From Candidatus Villigracilaceae bacterium (GTDB lineage Bacteria; Chloroflexota; Anaerolineae; Anaerolineales; Villigracilaceae), in assembly GCA_026645935.1 (NCBI GenBank), contig JAPKMP010000001.1:124001-188000 (forward strand): a stretch of DNA of 64,000 bases, in the 5' to 3' direction. This document shows positions 50,883 through 59,229 of the stretch, in pieces. A model generated the notes under the pieces. It did no database searches, was not told the origin of the DNA, and worked only from the letters and a program-made list of their open reading frames with translations. Position 1 is the first letter of the stretch; the number at the start of each line of letters is the position of its first letter. Position numbers and translations under genes: made by a program.

Positions 50883-52139
50883 ATGAAACTCCTCCACTTT
50901 GCGGACGCTCACATCGATATGGCGAATTACGGACGGCATGACCCGGCTTCGGGCTTGCCGCTTCGGGTTTTGGATTTTCTCAAATCGCTCGATACCATCG
51001 TGGATGCGGCCATCGACCGCAAAGTGGATTTGGTCATCTTTGCGGGCGATGCCTATAAGGACCGTTCCCCGGCTCCGACCTTTCAACGCGAGTGGGGGAG
51101 GCGCATCATGCGGCTCTCTCAGGCGAAGATTCCGACCCTGCTGCTTGTCGGCAACCATGATATTTCCCCCGCCGTCGGACGCGCTCACGCCTTGCAAGAA
51201 TATGATACATTGCAAGTTCCATTTGTCCGTGTTATATCAAAAATTCAACTCTTGAAATCTAATGAATTGTGGGGTTTGCCAATAAATGTCATCTCGATTC
51301 CCTGGATTTCACGATCGGTTTTCTTGGCTGATTATGAAATTACAAATAGTGACGACTTACTAGCTGAGGCTTATGAGGGATTAGAGAACAGGATAAAAAT
51401 AAGGATCGAAGAACTTATAGAAGAGAGTGAGAAATCATTCCCTCTCATCCTGACTGCGCACGCCTCCATAGAAGGGGCGAAGTACGGCGGTGAAAGACTT
51501 GTGATGCTTGGCAATGACCTCGTGTTAACTGGCTCGTTGGTGAAGAATCAAAAATTCAATTATGTGGCGATGGGGCACATCCATAAGCCGCAAAATCTGA
51601 ACGGACCCGGTCCAGATAAGGACGACACAACACCGGATTTTCAGCCGCCGGTGGTGTACCCCGGCTCCATTGAGCGGGTTGATTTTGGCGAAATGAAAGA
51701 AGACCGTTTCTTTGTAGTTGCCGAGATCGAAAAGGGGAAGGATACAAAGGTTGAATGGGTTCAACTCAAGGAAGTGAGAAAGTTCATCGATTGCCGCGCG
51801 ATTCTCGAATCCGGTGAAAACGTGACGGAAATCCTCAAAAACAAATTACCCAAACCAAAGGAATTGTCCGGGGCGATCCTCCGCCTGGTGGTCGAATATC
51901 CGCGCGAATGGGACTCCCTCATCGACGAATCGGCTCTGAGAAAATACGCCGCCGATGCCTTCGAATTCCACTTCGTCAAACGCCCGCAGATCGTTTCCCG
52001 TTCGCGCATCGACGAGGGGCAGGTGGTGAGTAGTTTGAGCCCGCTCGATTTATTGGACCAGTATTTCAATTCGGCAAAAATTACAAATCCAGAGGACCTG
52101 AAGAAACTGGCGCAGGAGATTATTTCAGAGGACGGGTAA
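50883..52139 (+). CDS. SbcD/Mre11-like DNA repair nuclease
   Basis: A 418-residue calcineurin-fold phosphoesterase. The metal-binding motifs are FADAHID (near 6-12), FAGDAYKD (near 55), VGNHDIS (near 95), TAHAS and MGHIH. Mre11/SbcD enzymes cut DNA ends together with an SbcC/Rad50 ATPase, but no such partner is encoded beside it. The C-terminal 130 residues fit the capping region. The stretch 51200-51440 is more AT-rich than the rest of the gene. It is the third gene of the trio. Confidence 0.88.
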   Translation: MKLLHFADAHIDMANYGRHDPASGLPLRVLDFLKSLDTIVDAAIDRKVDLVIFAGDAYKDRSPAPTFQREWGRRIMRLSQAKIPTLLLVGNHDISPAVGRAHALQEYDTLQVPFVRVISKIQLLKSNELWGLPINVISIPWISRSVFLADYEITNSDDLLAEAYEGLENRIKIRIEELIEESEKSFPLILTAHASIEGAKYGGERLVMLGNDLVLTGSLVKNQKFNYVAMGHIHKPQNLNGPGPDKDDTTPDFQPPVVYPGSIERVDFGEMKEDRFFVVAEIEKGKDTKVEWVQLKEVRKFIDCRAILESGENVTEILKNKLPKPKELSGAILRLVVEYPREWDSLIDESALRKYAADAFEFHFVKRPQIVSRSRIDEGQVVSSLSPLDLLDQYFNSAKITNPEDLKKLAQEIISEDG

Positions 52140-52212
52140 AATTGGGGGTATGCAGGCATTTTGCCTGGGGCACAAGTCGCATGTCAAATAACATAAAACA
52201 GGAGAACAATCC

Positions 52213-53505
52213 TTGCCCGCTCAGCATTCGCGTTACCGCTGGTTCGTAGTTGTTGTGTTTTTCTTCTTCATGCTCCTGCACCAGACCGACAAATTGATGA
52301 TCGGCTCATTGCAGGTGCAGATCAGTAACGATTTCAAGATCAGCAACACCGAATGGGGATTGGTAAATTCGGGAGCCCTGATCGTTGCCACGATCCTGTA
52401 CCCGATCTGGGGATACCTATACGACCGCTTCTCGCGAACGAGGCTGCTCTCGCTGGCTTCGCTCATCTGGGGCTCCACCACCTGGTTGAACGCCATCGTG
52501 AAAACGTTCGGCGGGTTTCTCGTCACACGCGCCTCGACCGGAATCGATGATTCGTCCTACCCCGGCTTGTACACGCTCATCGCAGACTATTTCGGTCCGA
52601 ACATTCGGGGAAAGGTGTACGGAGTTTTGCAACTCGCCCAGCCCATCGGCTATCTCGTCGGGATGATCCTTGCCCTGATGGTCGCGCCAGCCATCGGCGG
52701 ATGGCGAAGCGTGTTCTACATCACCGGCTCGCTCGGATTGGTGATCGCCCTGTTGATCTTCTTCGGTGTGAAGGAAATGCCGCGCGGTAAAGCCGAACCC
52801 GAATTCGAGAACATGACCGAGATGCAGACCTTCAAATTCTCGTGGACCGAAGCGAGGGACATCTTCAAGAAAAAAACCATGTGGTTCGTCTTTTTGCAGG
52901 GTTTTGCGGGCGTCTTCCCCTGGAACGTCATCACCTATTTTTTCTTTGCTTATCTTGAAAGGGAACGCGGTTACGACGCGAACGGCATCCTGTTCACAAT
53001 GGCGCCAGTCATCCTCATCCTGGCAGGCGGATATTTCCTCGGCGGCGCGCTCGGCGATGCGGCATTCAAACGCACGAACAAGGGACGCATCCTGGTATCC
53101 ATTATCGGCGTGTTGCTGGGCGCGGTCTTCATATTCCTTGCGCTCAACACTCCAACCGAAAACCGAAATCAATTCTTTGTCTTCATGTGCCTGACCGCCA
53201 TCTTCATGCCGCTTTCGTCCGCCAATGTCATCGCCACTGTCTATGACGTGACCGTGCCGGAAGTCCGCTCGACGGCGCAGGCGGTGGAATATTTCATCGA
53301 AAACGCGGGCGCGGCATTTGCCCCGATCCTCACCGGTCTCATCGCCGATGCGATCGATCTCAAGACAGCGATCCTTCTCATCTGTACCGTCGCGTGGGGA
53401 TTGTGTTTCCTCTTCTACATCGGCGCGATCTTCACCATCGACAGGGATTCACACAACTTGCGCGAACAAATGACAGAACGCGCCAAATCAATGAACGCAA
53501 ATTAA
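52213..53505 (+). CDS. MFS transporter
   Basis: A 430-residue major facilitator protein with twelve predicted helices. The loop motif GYLYDRFSRTRLL (near 68) and SSYPGLYTLIADYFGPNIRG are typical. The substrate is unknown. The frame begins with TTG at 52213, supported by AGGAGA eight bases upstream. Confidence 0.87.
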   Translation: MPAQHSRYRWFVVVVFFFFMLLHQTDKLMIGSLQVQISNDFKISNTEWGLVNSGALIVATILYPIWGYLYDRFSRTRLLSLASLIWGSTTWLNAIVKTFGGFLVTRASTGIDDSSYPGLYTLIADYFGPNIRGKVYGVLQLAQPIGYLVGMILALMVAPAIGGWRSVFYITGSLGLVIALLIFFGVKEMPRGKAEPEFENMTEMQTFKFSWTEARDIFKKKTMWFVFLQGFAGVFPWNVITYFFFAYLERERGYDANGILFTMAPVILILAGGYFLGGALGDAAFKRTNKGRILVSIIGVLLGAVFIFLALNTPTENRNQFFVFMCLTAIFMPLSSANVIATVYDVTVPEVRSTAQAVEYFIENAGAAFAPILTGLIADAIDLKTAILLICTVAWGLCFLFYIGAIFTIDRDSHNLREQMTERAKSMNAN

Positions 53506-53521
53506 ATTTTCGCGGCGAGTC

Positions 53522-54649
53522 ATGCGCATTGTCCGGGTCGATCTCGATCATAAACCCCATCTGGAGGATTTCCTCGCCCTGCCCTTTTCCATCTATCGGG
53601 ACATTCCCCAGTGGGTGCCGCCCCTGCAAATCGACGAACGCCTCAGGCTTTCCCCGAAGCGTTTCCCGTTCCATAAACATTCACACGCCGGTTTCTTTAT
53701 CGCCTACCAGAAAACCCGCCCCATCGGACGGCTTGCCGTATTGGATAACCGCCCATACAACGAGTTCAATAAAGAATCGACCGCCTTCTTCTATCTATTC
53801 GAATGCGCGAATAACCCCGAAGCCGCGAAGGGACTTTTTACCGCAGGTTTTGAGTGGGCGCGCTCTCGCGGCTTGACCAGAATTCTTGGCCCCAAAGGCT
53901 TCACGCCCATGGACGGGTTCGGCCTGCTCTTGAAGGGATTCCAACACCGCCCAGCCTTCGGGCTTCCCTACAATCCTTCCTATTACGTTGATCTGATCGA
54001 GGCGCAGGGGTTTGTAAAACTTGGTGAAACGGTTTCCGGTTATATCGGCACGGATGTTCAATTCCCTGAACGCATTCATGAACTTGCAGGAAGGATCAGG
54101 GAACGCCGCGGACTTCGCATCGCCCGCTACGAGAAGCGATCCGACCTGCGCTTGCTCGTCCCCAAGTTGAAAGACCTCTACAACGGAGCGTTGCGCGGAA
54201 CCGCAGGCAACGCCCCAATCTCAGATGACGAAGCAAACGCATTGGCAGACCAACTGCTTTGGTTTGCAGACCCGAAATTGATCAAGATCGTGATGAAGGG
54301 TGATGAGCCGGTCGGATTCTTGCTGGCATATCCGGATATCTCCGCCGCATTGCAAGAGACCCGCGGAAGACTTTTTCCCTTCGGCTGGGTGGCGATGCTG
54401 CGCGAACTCAAGCGCACCGACTGGCTGAATATCAACGGCGCGGGTTTGATCCCCGAATACCGCGGCTCTGGCGGGATGGCGATTCTTTACAGTGAGATGT
54501 TCAAATCAGTGCGAGAATCGGGAAGGTTCGAACACGCCGAGGTCGTTCAGATCGGCGTGGAGAACGAAGCCATGCAGAGGGATATGGAGAACTTCGGCAT
54601 CGATTTCTACAAGACCCACCGGACGTATCACCGCAACCTGGAAGCGTAG
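53522..54649 (+). CDS. GNAT-fold acetyltransferase-like protein
   Basis: A 375-residue protein with an N-terminal GNAT-like domain (about 1-150) and a second one toward the C-terminus, where GAGLIPEYRGSGGMAIL is the acyl-CoA loop. ERIHELAGRIRERRGLRIARY links them. Related proteins are annotated as N-acetyltransferases of unknown substrate. It starts 16 bases after the MFS gene. Confidence 0.75.
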   Translation: MRIVRVDLDHKPHLEDFLALPFSIYRDIPQWVPPLQIDERLRLSPKRFPFHKHSHAGFFIAYQKTRPIGRLAVLDNRPYNEFNKESTAFFYLFECANNPEAAKGLFTAGFEWARSRGLTRILGPKGFTPMDGFGLLLKGFQHRPAFGLPYNPSYYVDLIEAQGFVKLGETVSGYIGTDVQFPERIHELAGRIRERRGLRIARYEKRSDLRLLVPKLKDLYNGALRGTAGNAPISDDEANALADQLLWFADPKLIKIVMKGDEPVGFLLAYPDISAALQETRGRLFPFGWVAMLRELKRTDWLNINGAGLIPEYRGSGGMAILYSEMFKSVRESGRFEHAEVVQIGVENEAMQRDMENFGIDFYKTHRTYHRNLEA

Positions 54650-54650
54650 C

Positions 54651-54668
54651 GCGCGTTCTCTTACGCGC
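54651..54668. repeat. hairpin GCGCGTTCTCTTACGCGC
   Basis: A 6-bp GC stem around TCTCTT, right after the GNAT gene. It matches the core of the element at 37661-37680 and could act as a weak terminator. Confidence 0.55.
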
Positions 54669-54699
54669 CTGGAGATGTTAGAAAATTTCTGCTACACGG

Positions 54700-55467
54700 T
54701 TATCCATGTAGCTTCCGTAAAATGAAAAGCGAAGTTCCCTGCACCGCCAATGCGGTCAGCGCCGCCAGACCGAATGAAACGGCGAGGCTGGCCCGTTCGA
54801 TCAGCAGGCCGAGGACGATAAAGAAACCCGTAAATGCAAACAAGCCAAAGAGCAGCCCGCGCATGACGTTTCCTGCGGCGGCAGGTCCGTGACTCCGGTG
54901 GGCAAAAATGACCAGGATGGTGCTGTACAGGGGAACGGTCGCCAACAAGCCGGTCAATCGCGGACCGATGAAGGGGGCGATGCCGGTGATCAGCAAAATA
55001 ATGCCTGTCCCGATCAATATCCGTAACGGAATATCCCATCTGCTCAATGTGGCATTGCCTGTTTCGACTTTTTCATCCGGCATCCGGGACAATCCGCCTG
55101 TGATCGAAAGGAGGACCGCGGGCGAGACCAGCCAGAACGGGAGTTCGACGTTTTGAAAGAACAACGTGCTCAGCAGGAACGCGAACAAACTTCCCGTGAT
55201 CGATGCCTGCCAGGGAAAACGCGCCGCAAGCCGCGGATAGACGACCGCGTAGATCACAACAGAGATACCGCCGCTCAACACGCCGAGCGCGGACCTTGCC
55301 GCAAACGAAATGCCTTCACTGACCGCCACGAAGAAAATGATGGGTCCTGAAGTAAGCGGCAGAGCAACCAGCCATCCGCTGACGGCGGGACCCCAGCGGC
55401 GGCCCGCGAGGCTGGCTGAGCCGATGATGAGCGGGGCGAGAATCAATTTAAGAGCGAGGATATTCAT
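54700..55467 (-). CDS. membrane protein of unknown function
   Basis: A 255-residue protein with about eight hydrophobic segments. It begins LALKLILAPLIIGSASLAGRRWG and has an internal pattern GWLVALPLTSGPIIFFVA and GLLATVPLYSTILVIFAH that looks like two halves of an inverted or direct repeat, as in small transporters. No family assigned. Confidence 0.75.
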   Translation of the reverse strand: MNILALKLILAPLIIGSASLAGRRWGPAVSGWLVALPLTSGPIIFFVAVSEGISFAARSALGVLSGGISVVIYAVVYPRLAARFPWQASITGSLFAFLLSTLFFQNVELPFWLVSPAVLLSITGGLSRMPDEKVETGNATLSRWDIPLRILIGTGIILLITGIAPFIGPRLTGLLATVPLYSTILVIFAHRSHGPAAAGNVMRGLLFGLFAFTGFFIVLGLLIERASLAVSFGLAALTALAVQGTSLFILRKLHG

Positions 55468-55470
55468 CGA

Positions 55471-56082
55471 TCAATTCACCATAAAGAATACAGCCAGCAG
55501 AATCGAAAGATCTGCGACTGCATGACCAAGCACTGGAGTAAGCAGACTGCCATCAAGACGGTAAATCTGTCGCCAAAGCCAACCCATGCAGGTCAATGAG
55601 AAGATCGTTAGTCCCATCGAAAAAAGTGAAGTTTTATTCCAAAGCACCATGGCGTGATAACCGGCATAAACGAAATCGATGGAATGAAATGTTCTTATGT
55701 CGCTTCCCAATGCGCCGCGCCAAAAATATTCCTCAATGATGGGATTGACCACCGAAAAATATAGAATAAATCCAACCCAAACGCCCCCGCTTAAACCAAG
55801 TTCTGCAAGTTGCATGTGGAGATTCGCTGAAATTCCAAGCACGTTCCTTAGCAGATATAAGCCGGGTCCGCTTAAAGCGCAAAGCACTAAAGTAAATATA
55901 AGGAAGCGTTTATCTGCATTTCTTAAGAAGGTACTTAACGGCAAATGGGGTCTTAAATTGAACAAGACAATAAGAATTGCAAGATGGAAACCGATCAAGG
56001 CTGCCCAGGAGTTTTTGAAAAGAAACAACCCTATCCAAATGGCGAGATAAGGCGGGATCGGCGCGAACCATTTCGGTTTCAT
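55471..56082 (-). CDS. CPBP-family intramembrane protease
   Basis: A 203-residue membrane protein with about six helices. EEYFWRG holds the two glutamates and arginine, AGYHAMVL the first His, and LGHAVADLS the second His, the complete set for this family. It is shorter than and different from the CPBP protein at 20419-21162. It starts three bases downstream of the next minus-strand gene by position. Confidence 0.82.
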   Translation of the reverse strand: MKPKWFAPIPPYLAIWIGLFLFKNSWAALIGFHLAILIVLFNLRPHLPLSTFLRNADKRFLIFTLVLCALSGPGLYLLRNVLGISANLHMQLAELGLSGGVWVGFILYFSVVNPIIEEYFWRGALGSDIRTFHSIDFVYAGYHAMVLWNKTSLFSMGLTIFSLTCMGWLWRQIYRLDGSLLTPVLGHAVADLSILLAVFFMVN

Positions 56083-56089
56083 GTGTGAA

Positions 56090-57013
56090 TTACTTGACTT
56101 CGGTAATGATCGTCCGCTTTGCGCCTGCGGAGATTAACGCTTCCGCCACAGATTCCGCCGAGGCCTGCTTGACCAACGCGATCATATTCCCGCCGCGGCC
56201 GCCGCCGCTGAGTTTGGCTCCGAGCGCGCCCGCTTGCTTTGAGGCATCGACCAGGTTGTCCAGTTCCGGAGAGGAGACGGTCAATTGTTGGAGGAGTTCG
56301 TGATTGTGATTCATCATTTCGCCGAGCAAATCCGGCTTGCCGCTTTCGATGGAACGGCGCGCGATGAGGGAGATCTGGGCGATCTCATTGAATATCTCTT
56401 CGAAACGAATCGTTTCCCTCAACCACAGCCGCCTCACGTCGCCGACCGATTCTTTGGTCGGTGCAGGGATGCCGGTATCACCGACGACGAGGGTGAAGGG
56501 TTTGCCGCACTTGAACGTCTCGATGGGCTGGCCTTTGATGTAATAAACCGGCATGTTGTAGGTGATGACGGTATTGTCGATGCCGGAGGGTGTGCCGTGA
56601 TGGAGTTTTTCGATCTCGAATACGAGGTTGTTGATATCCTCATTAGGGAGCGGATGATCGAGGAAGGAAGAAAGCGCGCGGACCAAGGCAACCGAAACCG
56701 CCGCGCCGGAGCCAAGCCCTGCCGCGACGGGGATGGTTGATTGAATTTGGATGGAAAGGTTTGGGAGCGGGGAAACGCCAACGTGTTGAATCGTTTTCAG
56801 TATCACCGAACCAATTGGATGGTCGGAAGGAAGCGAGGCAAGGTCTGAGGTGAGTCCGATTATCGGGGCTTGGATTCGGATGCCGGGCTGACTCGACTCC
56901 GAGACTTCGACTTCCACTTGAACCTGATTCACGGGCACGGCAAGGGCGGGACGATTGTAAACAACGGCATGTTCACCGAAGAGAATGACCTTGCCGGGGG
57001 CGGAGGCTTTCAT
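56090..57013 (-). CDS. mvk: mevalonate kinase
   Basis: A 307-residue GHMP kinase. The N-terminal PGKVILFGEHAVVY and the ATP loop PVAAGLGSGAAVS are typical of mevalonate kinase, with the C-terminal GAKLSGGGRGG motif. It phosphorylates mevalonate in isoprenoid synthesis; most bacteria use the MEP route instead. The ATG at 57013 overlaps the upstream gene's stop as ATGA; longer frames upstream are antisense noise from that gene. Confidence 0.92.
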   Translation of the reverse strand: MKASAPGKVILFGEHAVVYNRPALAVPVNQVQVEVEVSESSQPGIRIQAPIIGLTSDLASLPSDHPIGSVILKTIQHVGVSPLPNLSIQIQSTIPVAAGLGSGAAVSVALVRALSSFLDHPLPNEDINNLVFEIEKLHHGTPSGIDNTVITYNMPVYYIKGQPIETFKCGKPFTLVVGDTGIPAPTKESVGDVRRLWLRETIRFEEIFNEIAQISLIARRSIESGKPDLLGEMMNHNHELLQQLTVSSPELDNLVDASKQAGALGAKLSGGGRGGNMIALVKQASAESVAEALISAGAKRTIITEVK

Positions 57014-57879
57014 GAAAAATAGAAGATGGCGAGAACGGCGAACGCCCACAGGAACATGGAAATTTGAAACGGGCGGTCGGAAAGCAGGATCTCCTCCGGC
57101 GTGCCGCCCGCATGTTTGACTTCGATCAGATAGAGATAACGGAAGATGGCGTAGACCACGAACGGAATGGTGAGCATCATCGAATGGTTGTCCGGGACGT
57201 TGGGCGCATTGAAGGTGTAGAGCGAATATGCGACGATGGTCGTGCCAGAGACGATCATGATATATTGGTCGAGCAGTGGCAGCGTATAACCGTCGAACAC
57301 TTTTCGGTGCGAGCCCGCGCCGTGCGCGAGCAACGCCATTTCGGCGCGGCGTTTTCCGAAACCGAGGAAAAGCGAGAGCAGGGTCATGACCACGTAGAGC
57401 CAGGGGGAGAAACGTTCGACGGCGATGAGCGTCACGCCGGCATGCACGCGCAGCACGAATCCCGCCGCGATGATGAGCACATCCAGTATGGCGATGTGTT
57501 TGAGCCATTTGGTGTATGCCATGTTGAGAAGGAAATAACAAACGACGACATATTCAAAACCGGGGGCGAGGAGCCACGCAAGCGCAAACGTAATGAGGAC
57601 GATGATAATTCCCGCAGTCCATGCCGCGCCCACCGGAAGCTTGCCCGCGGCGATCGGGCGGTTCTTTTTATCGGGATGCTGGCGGTCGGCTTCCACGTCG
57701 GCGAGATCGTTGAAGATGTAAACGCTGGAGGATATCAGACAAAACAACACAAAGCCCGCGAGTGTGCGCAGGAAGGAATCGAGGTTAAAAAGTTGTTTGT
57801 CGAAGACCAGCGCGGCGAAGATAAAAACGTTCTTCGTCCATTGGCGCGGGCGCATGGTTTTGAACAGTGCGGTTAACAT
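57010..57879 (-). CDS. UbiA-family prenyltransferase, DPPR-synthase-like
   Basis: A 289-residue membrane protein with about eight helices. The motifs NDLADVEADRQHPDKKNRP and YTKWLKHIAILDVL match the group that joins polyprenyl phosphate with phosphoribosyl diphosphate (decaprenyl-phosphate phosphoribose synthase). That would make a lipid-linked pentose for cell-envelope glycans. It is translationally coupled to mevalonate kinase. TAAAAT ends six bases before its ATG. Confidence 0.85.
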   Translation of the reverse strand: MLTALFKTMRPRQWTKNVFIFAALVFDKQLFNLDSFLRTLAGFVLFCLISSSVYIFNDLADVEADRQHPDKKNRPIAAGKLPVGAAWTAGIIIVLITFALAWLLAPGFEYVVVCYFLLNMAYTKWLKHIAILDVLIIAAGFVLRVHAGVTLIAVERFSPWLYVVMTLLSLFLGFGKRRAEMALLAHGAGSHRKVFDGYTLPLLDQYIMIVSGTTIVAYSLYTFNAPNVPDNHSMMLTIPFVVYAIFRYLYLIEVKHAGGTPEEILLSDRPFQISMFLWAFAVLAIFYFS

Positions 57880-57902
57880 GCGGCTATTTTACCTGATAGA
57901 AT
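57873..57902 (+). promoter_or_regulatory. promoter for a leaderless tlyA message
   Basis: TTAACA (57873-57878), an 18-base spacer and TAGAAT (57897-57902), which ends six bases before the tlyA ATG. The -35 overlaps the start codon of the divergent UbiA gene. Confidence 0.55.
57886..57891 (-). promoter_or_regulatory. -10 box placed for leaderless transcription of the UbiA gene
   Basis: TAAAAT on the minus strand ends six bases before the ATG at 57879. It lies inside the spacer of the divergent tlyA promoter, so the two promoters probably exclude each other. Confidence 0.55.
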
Positions 57903-57908
57903 ATTTTC

Positions 57909-58751
57909 ATGCCGAAAGTTCGGTTGGATATCCTGCTCGTGGAAAAAGGACTGGCGGATTCTCGCGCCAAAGCCCAGGCACTCATCATGGCGGGACAGGT
58001 GCGGGTCGCGGGTCAGGTCGCGCTCAAGCCTGCCACAACCGTTCAACCTGATTCTGAGCTGACGGTCGATACGGGTCCCAAGTTCGTCTCGCGCGGCGGC
58101 GAGAAACTCGAAGGCGCGTTAAAGGCGTTTTCCATCGACGTGACCGGGTTGGTGTGCGCCGATGTCGGTGCCTCCACGGGCGGATTTACGGATTGTCTAT
58201 TGCAAGGCGGCGCGGCAAAAGTGTATGCCATCGACGTTGGCAAGGGGATTTTGCATTGGAAACTGCGCAACGATTCCCGCGTGGTGGTGATGGAGGAGAC
58301 AAATGCGCGTTTGGTGGAATCCCTGCCGGAGAAGATCGATCTCGTGACGGTGGATGCGTCATTTATTTCGTTGAAAGTTTTATTGCCTGCTATCAAGAAA
58401 TGGTTTGCCCACTTTCCACTTTCCACTTTGGAGGGTAATGGAAAGTGGAAAGTGGAAAGCTACATCCTTGCCCTTATCAAGCCCCAATTCGAGGCTGGCA
58501 AGAAAGAAGTCTCACGCGGCGATGGCGTGATTCGCGACCCGGAAATCCACAAGCGCATTTTGATCGATGTGCTGACATTTGCGAAGAACGAAGGTTTCGG
58601 TTTGCGCGGACTGGTGAGGTCTTCCCTGATGGGTCCCAAGGGGAATGCCGAGTTTCTGGTCTGGCTGGATTTGAAACAGAATGAGGCTGTGGTGGAGGAT
58701 TTGGTCGAGTCGGTCATGAAACAGGAGACTGCTTCGGGCTTCGCCGTTTGA
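57909..58751 (+). CDS. tlyA: TlyA-family rRNA methyltransferase
   Basis: A 280-residue protein with an S4 RNA-binding domain (about 1-62) and an FtsJ-type methyltransferase. The SAM motif is ADVGASTGGFTDCLLQGG near 84-101. Relatives 2'-O-methylate cytidines of rRNA. Two repeats have altered it: a period-7 tract at 58410-58460 adds HFPLSTLEGNGKWKVES in a loop, and the last residues and the stop codon lie inside a GTCATTGCGA element. Confidence 0.9.
   Translation: MPKVRLDILLVEKGLADSRAKAQALIMAGQVRVAGQVALKPATTVQPDSELTVDTGPKFVSRGGEKLEGALKAFSIDVTGLVCADVGASTGGFTDCLLQGGAAKVYAIDVGKGILHWKLRNDSRVVVMEETNARLVESLPEKIDLVTVDASFISLKVLLPAIKKWFAHFPLSTLEGNGKWKVESYILALIKPQFEAGKKEVSRGDGVIRDPEIHKRILIDVLTFAKNEGFGLRGLVRSSLMGPKGNAEFLVWLDLKQNEAVVEDLVESVMKQETASGFAV
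58410..58460. repeat. period-7 tract with inverted symmetry inside tlyA
   Basis: TTCCACT repeated, then GTAATGG, then AAAGTGG repeated. The halves are inverted copies, so the RNA can form a hairpin. The reading frame is kept. Confidence 0.8.
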
Positions 58752-58770
58752 GGCTCGCCTTCGCAATGAC
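58724..58770. repeat. GTCATTGCGA..GAAGCAGTCTCC element, copy 2
   Basis: On the minus strand it reads GTCATTGCGAAGGCGAGC, then CGAAGCCCGAAGCAGTCTCC. It supplies the last codons and stop of tlyA and ends eight bases before the next start codon. Confidence 0.75.
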
Positions 58771-58777
58771 ATTAATC

Positions 58778-59200
58778 ATGAATTGCCCCAAGTGCAAGTC
58801 TGGATTGATCAAGAAATTTTACAAGGGGATGTTCGAAGTGGATTCCTGCCCGAACTGCCGCGGCATGTGGCTGGATTTCGATGAGTTGGACAAACTCGAA
58901 GATGTGGTGTTCGATGAGGATGAACGCAAGGGCTCCCTGGTCCATTACCAAACTCGAACGGATCTTTCATGTCCGCAGTGTGGGGCGATGTTGGATGAAT
59001 TTCAGTACCGCTTATACGACCTGCGGCTCGATGCCTGCACTGCGAACGGCCACGGTTTCTGGCTGGATGCTGGCGAAGACGAACGGGTGATGGAGATCAT
59101 GCAAAAGCGGGCGGGGGAAATGGAGAGGAAGATCAATGCTGAAGCGGAGTGGAGGCAAATACTCGAGGGGTTGCATGCGTTTTTGACAAGAAGGAAGTAG
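58778..59200 (+). CDS. zinc-ribbon protein, zf-TFIIB type
   Basis: A 140-residue protein with a complete four-Cys ribbon CPKC..CPNCRGMWLDFDELDKL at the N-terminus, the signature of the zf-TFIIB domain. A second ribbon-like copy follows (CPQCGAML, then CTANGHGFWLDAGEDERV), with one Cys replaced by His. The C-terminus is a charged helix. Function unknown. The start MNCPKC at 58778 is preferred to an ATG at 58766. Confidence 0.8.
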   Translation: MNCPKCKSGLIKKFYKGMFEVDSCPNCRGMWLDFDELDKLEDVVFDEDERKGSLVHYQTRTDLSCPQCGAMLDEFQYRLYDLRLDACTANGHGFWLDAGEDERVMEIMQKRAGEMERKINAEAEWRQILEGLHAFLTRRK

Positions 59201-59229
59201 GTCGCGGTTCAAGCGCGACCTCCAAGGCG

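Noticed and set aside
52213-52350. An internal ATG as the MFS start
   Set aside because: The TTG at 52213 has a good AGGAGA site and completes the first helix; later ATGs would cut it.
56090-57541. A long in-frame extension of mevalonate kinase upstream to 57541
   Set aside because: The extension is antisense-frame reading of the UbiA gene. The kinase proper starts at 57013 with a standard N-terminus and an ATGA overlap.
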